Shown here in pieces: positions 25,848 to 37,673 of a stretch of DNA of 64,000 nucleotides. Within the stretch, counting starts at the first letter, position 1; every line of letters starts with the position of its first letter. Under the pieces are notes generated by a model. The model saw only the letters and a list, made by a program, of their open reading frames with translations, was not told where the DNA came from and searched no databases. Origin of the DNA: Serratia symbiotica (GTDB taxonomy: Bacteria; Pseudomonadota; Gammaproteobacteria; Enterobacterales; Enterobacteriaceae); assembly GCA_900155695.1 (NCBI GenBank), contig FUHL01000001.1, positions 434,001-498,000 of the forward strand. Reading direction: 5' to 3'. The position numbers were made by a program, and so were the translations under genes.

Positions 25848-26684
25848 ATGAAAACAAACCATTTAACCTTAAAAACAAGGAATAAAAATACGAAAGTTTT
25901 GAAGAGAAGTCCATTGCTAAAGGCTGTATTTATTACAATAGCGGTTTCTGCAGCTTACCTTATAGTTGTTTTGCTTAGCTTTAATCCCTCTGATCCAAGC
26001 TGGCTGCAAACAGCTGGGTATGAACCTATTCATAATTTTGGTGGTCGTATAGGCGCTTGGATATCAGATATGCTGTTCTTTATATTTGGTCTCATCGCTT
26101 ATACAATACCTGCGATTATACTTTTTTTAGGCTGGTTAGCCTATAGCCAGCAACGTTGTAAGAGAGAGTATATCAACTATTTTTCTCTGTCGTGGCATTT
26201 AATGGGTCTATTGATTATAGTATTCACCTCCTGCTGTCTTATAGCATTAAATGTTGCTGATTTTGATTATTTTTTTTCAGGTGGGATAATCGGAAAATTA
26301 CTCATTAATATAATTACCACGCAAGTTAAGGGTATGAGTGCCACGCTGATATTACTTTTTTTTTGGATAATAGGCGTAAGATTATTTTTCGATCGGTTAT
26401 GGCGTGTTATCACTAAAAAAATTATTTATAAAGTCCTAAATTTTTATAATTTTATAAATGATCGTTTACGTTATAAAGAACACAATTATAGTGATGACAA
26501 GATTGATTTTATTGATGACAATGAAGCGATAGAAAAAGGGATAGTGGTAATAATGGATGATCAACTATTATCTGATACTAAAGGTTTAGAACACAAAGTC
26601 AAAATAACTTCAACAGATATTTTACGTACATGTTTATCGGGGGTTTCTGCTAAAAAAAATGAGGATGATAGTAGCGTCATATAA
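25848..26684 (+). CDS. ftsK: FtsK N-terminal membrane domain only (motor domain absent)
   Basis: 278 residues against 1329 in E. coli FtsK. The conserved LLSFNPSDPSWLQTA and EPIHNFGGRIGAW (about residues 42-71) identify the protein. About four or five hydrophobic segments fill residues 23-200, as in the FtsK membrane domain, which joins the divisome and is the essential part in E. coli. After residue 200 a charged linker begins and the frame ends at a TAA. No Walker motor (GTTGSGKS in E. coli) and no DNA-orienting gamma domain follow in the next kilobase. Order trxB-(lrp)-ftsK-lolA-(rarA)-serS is that of E. coli, so this is the resident gene, cut down. No clear ribosome-binding site is seen. 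It could be a stable short division protein or an early pseudogene; the clean membrane domain favours the former. Confidence 0.9.
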   Translation: MKTNHLTLKTRNKNTKVLKRSPLLKAVFITIAVSAAYLIVVLLSFNPSDPSWLQTAGYEPIHNFGGRIGAWISDMLFFIFGLIAYTIPAIILFLGWLAYSQQRCKREYINYFSLSWHLMGLLIIVFTSCCLIALNVADFDYFFSGGIIGKLLINIITTQVKGMSATLILLFFWIIGVRLFFDRLWRVITKKIIYKVLNFYNFINDRLRYKEHNYSDDKIDFIDDNEAIEKGIVVIMDDQLLSDTKGLEHKVKITSTDILRTCLSGVSAKKNEDDSSVI

Positions 26685-27772
26685 ATTATGTTGCAGGAAT
26701 AGCTGATAAGCATTGAGGTAGGTTCATTCAGCAAAAATCCAATAAAATTGGATAGTTAAATATTACATTTATAATAGAACTATTAATATTAGAAGTCTAG
26801 AATATAGTTTAGCACAGTGTGAGCACTAATAGAGGTAATATCGTAATAGCAATGTAGCGACGTTTAAATTATTTGCAAGATGGTAAGATAGTATATAAAA
26901 TATTTGAGACGTATTTATTAAAACATTTACACAACAAAGTTATTATAATTAATAATTTAAATAAATTTAATGTTAATACAATTAACAAAAATTAAATAAA
27001 GACTTAAAGTATACATATATACTGATTTATAGTGCTATTTTATAGAAAGATAATCATTTGTACAGAAAGATAATCATTATTTTTCATTGTGAGCTAATGT
27101 TGCTATATATTACCACCCTATCATATATCTTATATCGTTAATTATCCTTACCATCAATCTTGATGAAGAATGGTAAGATTTACCATGAAGCCTAGGAATG
27201 ATATTCCGTAGAATATGTATTCTAAAGTACTCACAATTCAGTTTATCATATATGCAATATAGCATTATATATAGCGTAGTTAATGACATAATATATCTTA
27301 AAATATATGTAATATATCTTGCAATCTACTGCATAAAATATTTATCAATGAATTAAAAAAATAAATATAGAAATCAATGATTATCTTAATCTTTATTTAA
27401 CTAAAGTATAGTTGATTCTCATAAATACCGTAATTTAATTGTCAGTATTGAGCAAAATTCTAAATTGTCTAAAATTAAAATGATATATTATTATATGATA
27501 TGAATACAAGCGTATAATCTTATTACTTAATATAGGACTTAACAATAATTTATATTTTTAATGCGTATATTATAAGAGTAATATAAGGCTGTACATGGCT
27601 ATGATTAACTTATTACAAGTTGCTAAAACCATTTTAGAAGAATAAGTTAAATACCCATTCCTTTTATTTATAACAAGCAAACTATTTTTATATTGCTAAA
27701 TAATATTTAGAAACTACTTCATTTGTAAGTAATTACATTGCTTATAACATATTTTAAAAGGCATCGAGAATA
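26685..27772. other. remains of the deleted ftsK 3' part (gene-free)
   Basis: About 1.1 kb where E. coli has some 3.1 kb of ftsK linker, motor and gamma domains. I recognise no FtsK motif in it. It contains a 20-bp tandem duplication (27041-27080) and a hairpin, CTTACCAT (27147-27154) with ATGGTAAG (27170-27177). Confidence 0.65.
27041..27080. repeat. two-copy tandem repeat, 20-bp period
   Basis: TATAGAAAGATAATCATTTG (27041-27060) is followed by TACAGAAAGATAATCATTAT (27061-27080), 17 of 20 bases the same. Confidence 0.75.
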
Positions 27773-28384
27773 ATGAAAAGACTATTAGTCGCTTGCTCTC
27801 TTCTGTCAGTTTTTGCATCTACTTTTGGGTTGTGTGATCCTTCGCAGGATTTGCAACAGCGTTTAGCTAAAGTGAATAGTTTCTATGCAAAATTCACTCA
27901 GACTATTATCAGTCGCAATGGCATGGTGTTAGATAATGGTATAGGCGAACTTTGGATAAAACGCCCCTATTTATTCAACTGGCATTTAATATCACCTGAT
28001 GAAAGTATATTAATTTCTGATGGTATAACCTTATGGTTCTATAATCCATGTATTAAGCAGGTGATAAAAACCTGGCTGCATAATGCTATCGATAATATGC
28101 CGTTTATGTTAATTACCACCAATAAGAAAAACGATTGGAATCAATACCAGATTAAGCAGAAAGGTGATGAGTTTGAACTCATTCCAAAAAAAGAGAGCAA
28201 TGATAACATAAAAAAATTTGTTATGACCGTAACTAATAACGGTGATATCCGTCGTTTCACTGCAGTGGAGCAAGATCAAAGACGCATTACTTATATTCTT
28301 AAAATCCAGAAAGATATTTCTATCGATATGAATAAATTTATATTTATTCCTCCAAAAGACGTGCAAATAGATGATCAGCGTTAA
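27773..28384 (+). CDS. lolA: outer-membrane lipoprotein carrier protein
   Basis: Periplasmic chaperone that carries lipoproteins from the LolCDE complex to the outer membrane. 203 residues, the E. coli length. A basic, hydrophobic signal sequence (MKRLLVACSLLSVFAST) comes first, then KVNSFYAKFTQTI, GELWIKRPYLFNWHL and PDESILISDG. The WFYNP motif and the C-terminal FIPPKDVQIDDQ are conserved. It lies between ftsK and serS as in E. coli. It implies that outer-membrane lipoproteins are still exported, consistent with lgt, nlpD and lptM in this window. Confidence 0.97.
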   Translation: MKRLLVACSLLSVFASTFGLCDPSQDLQQRLAKVNSFYAKFTQTIISRNGMVLDNGIGELWIKRPYLFNWHLISPDESILISDGITLWFYNPCIKQVIKTWLHNAIDNMPFMLITTNKKNDWNQYQIKQKGDEFELIPKKESNDNIKKFVMTVTNNGDIRRFTAVEQDQRRITYILKIQKDISIDMNKFIFIPPKDVQIDDQR

Positions 28385-28909
28385 TCAAGCGCCAGCAAAT
28401 GATCTATCGCTTTTTTATTCAAATAGCTACTGTTAATCTATTTCAATATGCTTACTTCAAGAACACTTCCTTGATTAAGAAATATTGATTTCATTTTAAT
28501 ATTACTGCTATCATGCAAACCATATTTATGGCTAGAGGAATATACTATATTTTATATATAATTATTTTGTAGATTATAGCCTATACGAGTTCAATCCAAT
28601 ATGATTGGTATTCATTTAGTAAAATATCTAATATTACATTAAAAATAGTCTATCCTTGCGCTAATGTAATGTAGAACTATATAAGAATAAGACATATTCA
28701 ATTTACATTAGTAAGATATGATGACAGAGCGAAGACTTATTACGATTTTCATCACAATTTTTTCAACTCCGTACGTGCTCATAAAAAATTAAAAATGATG
28801 TGACGATATGTTAAGAATGTGACTATATATTAGGTGTTTTTAAGCACTTTAAACGATTATTAGTCTAAAATAATGAAATGTCTTTTAATGCAATAACTAC
28901 AGGATTAGC
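28385..28909. other. gap where rarA is expected
   Basis: 525 bases of AT-rich DNA between lolA and serS. In E. coli the 1.3-kb recombination factor gene rarA lies here. No AAA-ATPase motif remains. Confidence 0.65.
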
Positions 28910-30202
28910 ATGCTCAATCCCAATCTTCTTCGTCATGAGTTAGATACTATTTCAGCTAAACTTGTTCGTCGTGGTTTTAGAGTCGATATAGATCTACTTC
29001 GCTCGAAAGAAGAGCGCCGAAAGATTTTACAGATACAAACTGAAAATCTACAAGCAGAACGTAACTCCCGATCGCAAGCTATTGGTATCGCTAAAGCGCG
29101 AGGAGAAGTGATTGATTCCCTACGTATTACAGTAAAAGAAATAAGTAAAAAATTAAATATAGCTAAGACTGAGTTATATTTATTACAGCGTGAAATTCAT
29201 GACCATGTATTAACTTTTCCTAATCTACCTGATGATTCTGTGCCATACGGTAAAGATTCTAGAGATAACAAAGTGATTAGCTGCTGGGGTAAACCAAATC
29301 AGTATAATTTTAATATACGCGATCACGTTGATTTAGGAGAAATGGCTGGAGGGTTAGATTTCGCAGCCGCAGTTAAGATTAGTGGATCTCGTTTTGTAGT
29401 AATGAAAGGGCAAATAGCCCGTATGCATCGTATTTTATCACAGTTTATGCTAGATTTACAAACTGAAAAGCATGGCTACCTTGAAGCATATCTTCCTCAT
29501 CTTGTAAATCAGCATGCGCTATATGGTACGGGTCAGTTACCTAAGTTTAGTAAAGATCTATTTCATACTCAGTTATCAAAAACAGATTGTGATAGTAGAA
29601 ATTATGCATTGATCCCAACCGCAGAAGTCCCATTGACTAATTTAGTACGTGATGAGATCATAGAAGAAGCATCTCTACCGTTAAAGATGACGGCGCATAC
29701 TCTATGCTTTAGATCTGAAGCCGGATCTTATGGACAAGATACACGTGGTTTAATACGTATGCATCAATTTGATAAAGTTGAACTAGTCCAGATTGTACGT
29801 CCTGAAGATTCAATGGCAGCACTAGAAGCATTAACGAGCCATGCTGAGAAAGTATTACAACTACTAAATTTACCGTATCGCAAAGTTTTACTATGTACTG
29901 GAGATATAGGATTTAGTGCCTGCAAAACTTACGATTTAGAAGTATGGTTGCCATCACAGAATGCTTATTGTGAAATCTCTTCTTGCTCAAATATGTGGGA
30001 TTTTCAAGCTCGGCGTATGCAGGCGCGTTATCGTACTAAAACTCAGAACAAAACACGTCTTGTGCATACGTTAAATGGATCAGGTTTAGCGGTAGGTCGA
30101 ACGTTAGTTGCTGTATTGGAAAACTATCAACAAGCTGATGGCAGAGTTCAAGTCCCTGAAGTATTGCGTCCTTATATGGGCGGACTAGCTTTTATTGGTT
30201 AA
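28910..30202 (+). CDS. serS: seryl-tRNA synthetase
   Basis: Charges tRNA-Ser and tRNA-Sec. 430 residues, the E. coli length. An N-terminal coiled-coil arm (about residues 30-100) binds the long variable arm of tRNA-Ser. The class II catalytic core follows: TAEVPLTN, motif 2 with [21 protein letters not shown], and motif 3 [23 protein letters not shown] lies 5 bases before the ATG. It is the last gene of the E. coli-like trxB-serS segment. Confidence 0.98.
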   Translation: MLNPNLLRHELDTISAKLVRRGFRVDIDLLRSKEERRKILQIQTENLQAERNSRSQAIGIAKARGEVIDSLRITVKEISKKLNIAKTELYLLQREIHDHVLTFPNLPDDSVPYGKDSRDNKVISCWGKPNQYNFNIRDHVDLGEMAGGLDFAAAVKISGSRFVVMKGQIARMHRILSQFMLDLQTEKHGYLEAYLPHLVNQHALYGTGQLPKFSKDLFHTQLSKTDCDSRNYALIPTAEVPLTNLVRDEIIEEASLPLKMTAHTLCFRSEAGSYGQDTRGLIRMHQFDKVELVQIVRPEDSMAALEALTSHAEKVLQLLNLPYRKVLLCTGDIGFSACKTYDLEVWLPSQNAYCEISSCSNMWDFQARRMQARYRTKTQNKTRLVHTLNGSGLAVGRTLVAVLENYQQADGRVQVPEVLRPYMGGLAFIG

Positions 30203-31133
30203 AAATAATTGACAGATAATATAATTTTATTAAAAAATTTGTATTATAGACAAATAGCAAGAATAATATTAAATTATTTAGCAAGTCATTTCTAAAGACA
30301 GTTTAGCTTTATTTATAGAGCGAATTATAAGGAGAATATTAATTCAACACTTATATGTTATACACTGTACTTGTTTATAATATTTTAAATTAATTTATAG
30401 AATGAAATATTGCATGTGCTATTGAATCGAGTTATCTGTTAATATAACAATATCTGTTATATTACCATGTAAATTATTTTATGTATTCGTTAAATAAACA
30501 AATGATATAATCAATATCTTTTAGAAAGATATCAAAACAATGTCTTTTAATAAATTTATTAATTATATATAACTGTAATAGGATATAAAAATCAGTTAAA
30601 TAGTTATAGCATATTTCTTGTTATGGTCTAATTAAAAATTAGACTTGAATAAATGCCAAAATTTATACGCATATCAGTACTTGTGATATAAATGAATATG
30701 TATTCTCCCCGAAGGGGGGGGTGCAAATAAATAAAATATCTACTGCAAGCTGAGCGGCGATAGAATATATAAATAAAAATATATCTTTCAGCATTGTATA
30801 ATTATTCAAAGACATACTTTAGAAAGTATTAATTAATGATTGCAGAATGGTACTATTTATGATCTATAGTATAAAAATGACTTAATAATATACTAATTTG
30901 ATATAATTTCTTCTTCATGCTATTGTAGATAAAATTTATTTATATAGCTTTTAAAGACTATCTTTAAGGTCAAAATATTCATTAGCAATACTTACGCTCG
31001 TTATATATTCCTTTACTTGTGCAGTGTTTGTTTATCAATTCGTAGAACATTACATGCACTAGATAACTTTCATATCGGTTGTTGCCGTGGGTAGAATCCT
31101 AATAGAAATGATCCTGACATATCATGGTGATAG
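30203..31133. other. gene-free stretch between serS and lgt
   Basis: About 0.9 kb, AT-rich, with no recognised gene. E. coli has ptsP and rppH upstream of lgt; neither is visible. It contains a CCCC-GAA-G8 tract at 30707-30721. Confidence 0.65.
30707..30721. repeat. CCCC-GAA-GGGG hairpin with an eight-G run
   Basis: CCCC (30707-30710), GAA, then eight G (30714-30721) stand out in AT-rich surroundings. A short stem with a 3-base loop is possible. There is no T run after it, so it is not a clear terminator. It may be the core of a decayed hairpin. Confidence 0.5.
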
Positions 31134-31997
31134 ATGAGCAATAACTATCTAGCATTTCCTAAATTTGATCCAATTATTTTCGCTATAGGCCCTATTTCGT
31201 TACATTGGTACGGATTAATGTATTTTATTGGTTTTATTTTTGCTAGGTGGTTAGCATTGAAACGTTCTAAACAACACGATAGTAGTTGGACTAAAGATGA
31301 AGTAGAAAATTTGCTTTATACCAGTTTTATAGGTGTTTTAATTGGTGGTAGAGTAGGTTACGTAATATTCTATAATCTGTCATTATTCTTAACTAACCCT
31401 TTGTATTTATTCAAAATTTGGGAGGGCGGGATGTCCTTCCATGGTGGATTGATTGGAGCAATCTTGGTTATGGCCTGGTTTGCTTTTTTTACTAATCGAA
31501 CTTTCTTGCAAGTCTCTGATTTTGTTGCTCCATTAATTCCATTTGGTCTGGGGGCTGGTCGTATAGGAAACTTTATCAATGGCGAATTATGGGGACGGGT
31601 GACTACTGATGTCCCTTGGGCGATGTTATTTCCAGGCGCCTATTACGAAGACAGAGCGATTGCTACTACTGATAGCAGTTGGTTGCCTTTATTTAATCAA
31701 TATTCAATGTTGCCGCGTCACCCATCACAATTATATGAACTGGTGCTAGAAGGCGGAGGACTGTTTATCATCCTAAATATATTTATCCGCAAGCCGCGTC
31801 CTATAGGGGCTGTATCAGGTCTATTCCTATGCAGTTATGCTATCTTTCGAATAATCGTGGAATGTTACCGTCAACCGGACTCTCAACTTGGGCTATTTTA
31901 TCATGTGATTAGCATGGGACAAATTCTCTCTATCCCAATGGTCATAGCAGGCACTATAATTATAGTTTTGTCTTATCGTTATCGCGATAAGCAATAA
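31134..31997 (+). CDS. lgt: prolipoprotein diacylglyceryl transferase
   Basis: Inner-membrane enzyme that transfers diacylglycerol to the lipobox cysteine of prolipoproteins. 287 residues against 291 in E. coli. Seven hydrophobic segments are visible. The conserved [12 protein letters not shown] contains the family histidine and [16 protein letters not shown] is the Lgt signature with its essential arginine. PRHPSQLYE is also present. It is followed by thyA after 16 bases, an operon shared with E. coli. Confidence 0.98.
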   Translation: MSNNYLAFPKFDPIIFAIGPISLHWYGLMYFIGFIFARWLALKRSKQHDSSWTKDEVENLLYTSFIGVLIGGRVGYVIFYNLSLFLTNPLYLFKIWEGGMSFHGGLIGAILVMAWFAFFTNRTFLQVSDFVAPLIPFGLGAGRIGNFINGELWGRVTTDVPWAMLFPGAYYEDRAIATTDSSWLPLFNQYSMLPRHPSQLYELVLEGGGLFIILNIFIRKPRPIGAVSGLFLCSYAIFRIIVECYRQPDSQLGLFYHVISMGQILSIPMVIAGTIIIVLSYRYRDKQ

Positions 31998-32013
31998 TTG
32001 TCATAAGGAATTA

Positions 32014-32808
32014 ATGAAACAATATTTAGATTTAATGCAAAAGCTGCTTGCTGATGGCATCAATAAAGCAGATCGCACCGGAACGGATACGCTATCGATT
32101 TTTGGATACCAGATGCGTTTTAATTTACAAGAAGGTTTTCCTTTAGTAAGTACTAAAAAATGTCACTTGCGTTCTATTATTTATGAGTTGTTATGGTTTT
32201 TGAATGGAGATACTAACGTCAATTACCTAAATAACCATCACGTTACTATCTGGGATGAATGGGCGAATGAAAACGGTGATCTTGGTCCAGTTTATGGTAA
32301 ACAATGGCGAGCTTGGAAAGCGGCGGATGGTCGAAATATTGACCAACTAAGCAATGTACTCCAACAATTGACACAAGAACCAGAATCACGGAGGATCATT
32401 GTATCTGCTTGGAATGTTGGAGAATTAGAACAAATGGCATTAGCGCCATGTCACGCTCTCTTCCAGTTCTACGTAGCTAAGAAAAAATTATCCTGCCATT
32501 TATATCAAAGATCATGTGATCTATTCCTCGGACTTCCTTTTAATATCGCTAGTTATGCACTATTGATACATATGCTAGCACAGCAATGTAATCTAGAGGT
32601 TGGTGATTTTATATGGTCTGGTGGTGATATCCACTTATATAATAATCATATAGCACAAACAAAGCTGCAGTTAACAAGGGAACCTCGCTTACTCCCCAAG
32701 CTAGTGATTAAGCGTAAACCGGCTTCTTTATTTAATTATTGCTTTGAAGATTTTTCTATTGAAGGTTATGATCCGCATCCTGCAATCAAAGCACCCATAG
32801 CTATATGA
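32014..32808 (+). CDS. thyA: thymidylate synthase
   Basis: Makes dTMP from dUMP with methylene-tetrahydrofolate. 264 residues, exactly the E. coli length. It has the phosphate-binding ADRTGTDT, the nucleophile cysteine in [11 protein letters not shown] (about residue 146), [15 protein letters not shown] and [13 protein letters not shown] lies 5 bases before the ATG. The operon with lgt is conserved. Confidence 0.98.
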   Translation: MKQYLDLMQKLLADGINKADRTGTDTLSIFGYQMRFNLQEGFPLVSTKKCHLRSIIYELLWFLNGDTNVNYLNNHHVTIWDEWANENGDLGPVYGKQWRAWKAADGRNIDQLSNVLQQLTQEPESRRIIVSAWNVGELEQMALAPCHALFQFYVAKKKLSCHLYQRSCDLFLGLPFNIASYALLIHMLAQQCNLEVGDFIWSGGDIHLYNNHIAQTKLQLTREPRLLPKLVIKRKPASLFNYCFEDFSIEGYDPHPAIKAPIAI

Positions 32809-35800
32809 GGTCTATAGCTTTTATATATAGATTAGTATTTGCTATATATTTTTTGAATACATATGCTGTAGTATATGGTGCTTGACTGTGGTAATTATTT
32901 GAATGGTAATTTCAAATCTTGAAGAGATAGGATATATAAGTTGATATGGAGATTAAATATGTCCCATTACTGATAGCACTACATTCAATGCATGCCTAAA
33001 TTATAGGAAGTATATTTTGATTTCAAGCTTCCTGATTTATCTATAGATTCGGGCAAAATATTGTTAAAATATTAAGTACTTACCAAAGTACTCTAGATAG
33101 TCTTATTATTTCTATTTATCATGAATTTATGCAGTTTTTAATAAAGGTAAATGATAAATTTTTAATTTATATTATTACGTCATATACTCAATAAGTATAT
33201 TGAATTAATGGATATTGCTATAAAATATTTAAGATCAAGATAAATAATATATAATTAATACTGACCATACATAATATATTTATTAGCATTGGCACTGTAT
33301 AAAAATATAGAGAAAGGTTCAAAGACTAATATAATAGTGTCTATAAAGACAGACTTGCATATACTAATAGTACGGCATATAATAAAGTATTTTATTATTT
33401 TATTAGAAAAAGGGATTGAATTAGAAAATTAACGCTAAAAATTATTAAAATAACATTTATTATTATATAATATTTTATATAAAATTTGCATGTAGTTATT
33501 AAATAAACAATTGCAAAAGTAAATTTATATAATATTGAAAAATATCAAATACTAAATTATTGAGTATAATATCGGTATCTTAATTATACCTAATAGGATA
33601 ATAAAAATAAAAATTTTGCATCCCCCCTTCTTATTAAGAAATTATATAATGTCACTTAATATATATTTATCAGTATTTAAATGTCAACTAAAATTTTTTT
33701 GCAAGATGCTAGTGCTGATTTAGATATCATCATATTTTTCAGTCTCTATCAGATATAAAATATACCGGTACTTTATGTTTTATAAGTATTCTAATCTATC
33801 TAGTAGTCGTTCATTATTTAGATAATGCCTCTATATTTAGATAATGCCTCTATTTCATCTTTTCTATTTTTAGATTGATATGTTAAAATTTAAAATATAA
33901 AATTTATTAACAGCATACATGTCATGAATACATTAGAGCTAAATTTTATTAAATATTATCTCCAAATATGCAATGATTTATTAAAAATTATATATTTTAA
34001 ATTTAATCACTACTAATATATCTTCTAAGAGTAAAATGCTTAATTATGTCCACTGAATAAGTTTTCTTCTTTAAATACCCAAAGACTTTGTCTTGTAGAA
34101 GTATTTCATCTTAGTTAGGATGTAATATATTGCTAAATTATTTCAGTCTATTTTTTTAAATGTTCTTTTAAAGCATCTTTTTGTATTCATATCTCTTAAA
34201 CCGATAGTAACGCCGTTATAATTTATTATTGTTATTTTTATAAGTAAATGGAATGTATGGCATGATAATTAAAGTATTGCAATTAATTGATAATTAACTG
34301 TAGCTAATTTCTTCTGATGCATTTTCTCTGTTAATGTTGATTAATTAACTATTGTATGGTCATTTTATAAATCAAAGCGTTCTTTATTTTATATAATCTA
34401 TTATATAAAGAAAGACAGTGTTTATAAGCAATATTTGATGGAAATAAAGAGCGATTATATTTAATATGTTTTCATCAGTAATAAATAAAACACTTCTATG
34501 CAATATATATAATATATATTCTATATATTGCATTAGCGTATCAATATAATAAAATATTTTATTACTTCTAATAAAGTTACTATTTTCATATTTTCATACT
34601 GCGTGCAAATATATGAATTATAATGTATTTTCACTAACTATTTAATATGTTCATACACCATCTAGAAATTAAATAATGCTTATTACATAATATTATAATT
34701 AACGTTACATGGAAAATTATGTTATCTAAATTAACTTACAGATTGGTTGTATCATTAAGAATTAATAAGAAAGAACTAATAAACTAAAATTTAGCAAAGT
34801 CTCTGGATATATAAATAAATAACTTAACTACAAAATAGAAATAAGTGATTATGATATTTGGCAGTAATGACATAATATAAATTAAGCCTCCACCAAATCT
34901 TTAATATTAAAAAATAAAAACTTTTCGTAATTTTAAACAGAAAGTCATTTTATGTTTCATGCATGAAAGTACTTAAAGATACTTTCTGCGATCAGAATAA
35001 TTAAGAGCTATGCAGACTATATTGATAATAGTGATAATTGATTGGAATACACTAAATATCATGTCAATATTAATTACTTTTTCTATAATACTTTGTAAAT
35101 AATTACTAATCCTTTATTAATATTTTGATAGTTCATAAGACTAAAACATGCGCTTTTTTAATTAAAATAGTGTTAACATCATATAATATATTGCCATAAT
35201 GATTTCTAAGATGTGTATCATATAAAATACCCGCTAACTATAGTCTAATCCATATTATCAAATAAGCAATAATCATCATTACAGTGTAATATTAAGTCAT
35301 ATTTTCACTTAATCAATAATAAGAATGATATAAGCACTCTTTTTAGAAAGAAAGAAGAAAATAATATATAATAAACCTTACATTTCTACTAATGCTCCAT
35401 TGCTATATTTTATTAACATTTAATTACTTATATTGATATATCTATTAACAGATAATTATTATGCGCTTGCATTCTATATTCTTATGAAGAAATTAAATAT
35501 CTTATATCATCTAGTATCTAGACCATTCATTACTATGAGTAACTTATTTAATCAATGCATATTGAAGTAAGTTTTTGAATTTTTAGAATTTTGCTGCTTA
35601 TTTTATGAGTTCTGATCTGTTATTATTAAATTTATATAACGATAAAATGTTATTAATTTCTATCCTTGTTACGAAATTCATGATCAATCTTTTAATTGCT
35701 ATCCATAATTATTAATTATTAATAATTTGATGAAACCTATGCTAACTTGTATTTAACTGTATTTAAGTAATAAAATCAATTTTTATCTTCTATATAATTG

Positions 35801-35979
35801 ATACGTAAAGAGCAAAAATGCAACCGCCAATCTTAATACTAATATCAATATTCTCTAAATTACTTTAGATATATCTATAAAAATAAAATTATATGAGCCT
35901 AGCTGATAGATTAATGAAATTAATTATGTTGTTAAGTAAATACTATTATTAAATAATAGGTTATACATTCTATTAAGAA
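32809..35979. other. gene-free stretch between thyA and the relA remnant
   Basis: About 3.2 kb of extremely AT-rich DNA (for example, I count 8 G or C in 34501-34560). No open frame or RNA is recognisable. Part of it must represent the lost 3' half of relA. It holds a perfect 19-bp tandem duplication (33816-33853). Confidence 0.7.
33816..33853. repeat. perfect two-copy tandem repeat, 19 bp
   Basis: ATTTAGATAATGCCTCTAT occurs at 33816-33834 and again directly at 33835-33853 with no mismatch. Confidence 0.9.
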
Positions 35980-36741
35980 TTATAATATCATCCCCTCATC
36001 TCTATTGGGGCAAGTGATAAATTTATTAAGCCAAGCGATTCGGTCCTCATAACCCAAATGTAACATTAATACGGTACCTTCTTTATATTTCCAGTGTGCT
36101 GCTAGGCCTAGTTCAGCGTTTTCATGCATTTGGTGGGTGCGGATCTGAATCTCTAGCGCTTTACCATTATAGTCAAGAATTACAGTGTGAATTGATTGAT
36201 AGCCATTATGCTTAGGATTTGCAATATAATCATCAAATTGATTAGGTATATGATGAAAGTAAGTATGCACAATTTCTAATGCAGCATAACAGTCCTGTAA
36301 ACACTCCACTACTACACGTACAGCTTGTATATCAAATAGCTCTTCAAAGGCAAGATGCTTTCTCTTCATCTTCCTCCAGATACTGTAGATATGTTTCGGA
36401 CGTCCATAGATATTCGCTTGAATATTCTGCTCATTCATAGCATGACGTAATGATATAACAAAATTATCTATAAATTGTTCGCGATCAATGCGACTTTCAT
36501 GCAGAAGATTAGCAATATGTTTGTATTTATCCGGATAAAAAAAACGAAAGTAAAAATCCTCTAATTGCCACTTAATTTTCCCAATACATAGTTGTAGAGC
36601 TATTTGTGCATAGATATTGCAATACTCTTTTGCTCCTAACATGCACTCATCTTTTAGCATGTGCTGAATCTCACATAGATGCAAGATATATGCTATTAAC
36701 TTGATTAGCAAAGCGTGACAATAATTTTTTATCGATAACAA
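35980..36741 (-). CDS. relA: RelA reduced to its (p)ppGpp synthetase domain (possible pseudogene)
   Basis: 253 codons similar to about residues 155-395 of the 744-residue E. coli RelA. The synthetase core is intact: YGRPKHIYSIWRKMKRKHLAF, ELFDIQAVRVVVE with the metal-binding aspartate, the substrate loop NPKHNGYQSIHT, and LEIQIRTHQMHENAELGLAAHWKYKEG with the catalytic glutamate region. The pseudo-hydrolase domain is present only from its last helices (LIKLIAYILHLCE), and the TGS, zinc-finger and ACT ribosome-sensing domains are gone. RelA-like similarity continues a few codons upstream of the TTG taken as start. No ribosome-binding site supports the TTG or the first in-frame ATG (36660). In E. 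coli, C-terminally truncated RelA makes ppGpp without ribosomes. So this is either a short constitutive synthetase or a pseudogene with one domain still open. Confidence 0.75.
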   Translation of the reverse strand: MLSIKNYCHALLIKLIAYILHLCEIQHMLKDECMLGAKEYCNIYAQIALQLCIGKIKWQLEDFYFRFFYPDKYKHIANLLHESRIDREQFIDNFVISLRHAMNEQNIQANIYGRPKHIYSIWRKMKRKHLAFEELFDIQAVRVVVECLQDCYAALEIVHTYFHHIPNQFDDYIANPKHNGYQSIHTVILDYNGKALEIQIRTHQMHENAELGLAAHWKYKEGTVLMLHLGYEDRIAWLNKFITCPNRDEGMIL

Positions 36742-37673
36742 AATATTATGCGCTTGATGCGCCGATGCATAGACTATGGAAGTATTTTAATACCTTTCAG
36801 TGAAATTATATCGCACATATCATTCATACTATAAGATATCCCCTGGTCGCATACTTCAGTTGTAGTCTATTTCTACATAATGCTAGCAGCATTCTTAAAT
36901 GGGAACAATAGCGCTATATACATACTCTTTCATCGATCTAATGGTTTATTATTATCTATTAACAATAATTATCACTTTATAGTTAATAATTTACATAAAT
37001 ACGGCGTTAGTTAGGTATGTTCAACAAGCATTTAACTCATAAATAGAGAGTTGAACCATGATAATGTACTCTTCAGTGCATTTGTCACTAAATAAAAGGA
37101 CTTATAATTACTTTACCATTAGAATAGCGATAAAGAAAAATTATGTTTTAATCTAAACATAGATCAATCAATTAAATACTAATTGAATTGATTGAATGAC
37201 ATTTGATTCTATAGTTTAAATTTAAATATACTATTATTTAAAATATTTGCTTAGTTTTTACATATTACAACATTATGCTCTTTCAATTAGACTATAGATA
37301 AATATTGGCAGTAAAAATATAATAATTTTAAGTGACTGCTGGGTGCGGCAGAATAAAGCTAGTATTATTTTATATTACAAGACGGTACAAGACATATAAC
37401 TGCAATATATACTTCTTTCCCAATTACTGGGTCAGTCTTTACATTTTTACTGGCCCTACATTAATAAAATACATACTTAAATTGATGGCATTGAGTTAAG
37501 TATTATATAGATTCGTAAATATTATAATCAATAGATAGATTGTTATATTTTATATTTATTAATAATTAATCTCTATATTAATTTATACATTTTTAAAAAA
37601 ATCTCTGTGAGCTAAAGAAATGGGAATTTTAGAAGATTGATAAATAATACTTCTCATTTTTAAATATTTTTAA
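36742..37673. other. gene-free stretch between relA remnant and tsgA
   Basis: About 0.9 kb. The first 50 bases still carry RelA-like codons in frame with the downstream remnant. A hairpin of GGGTCAGT (37429-37436) with ACTGGCCC (37449-37456) lies about 220 bases beyond the tsgA stop and may be a relic terminator. Confidence 0.6.
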
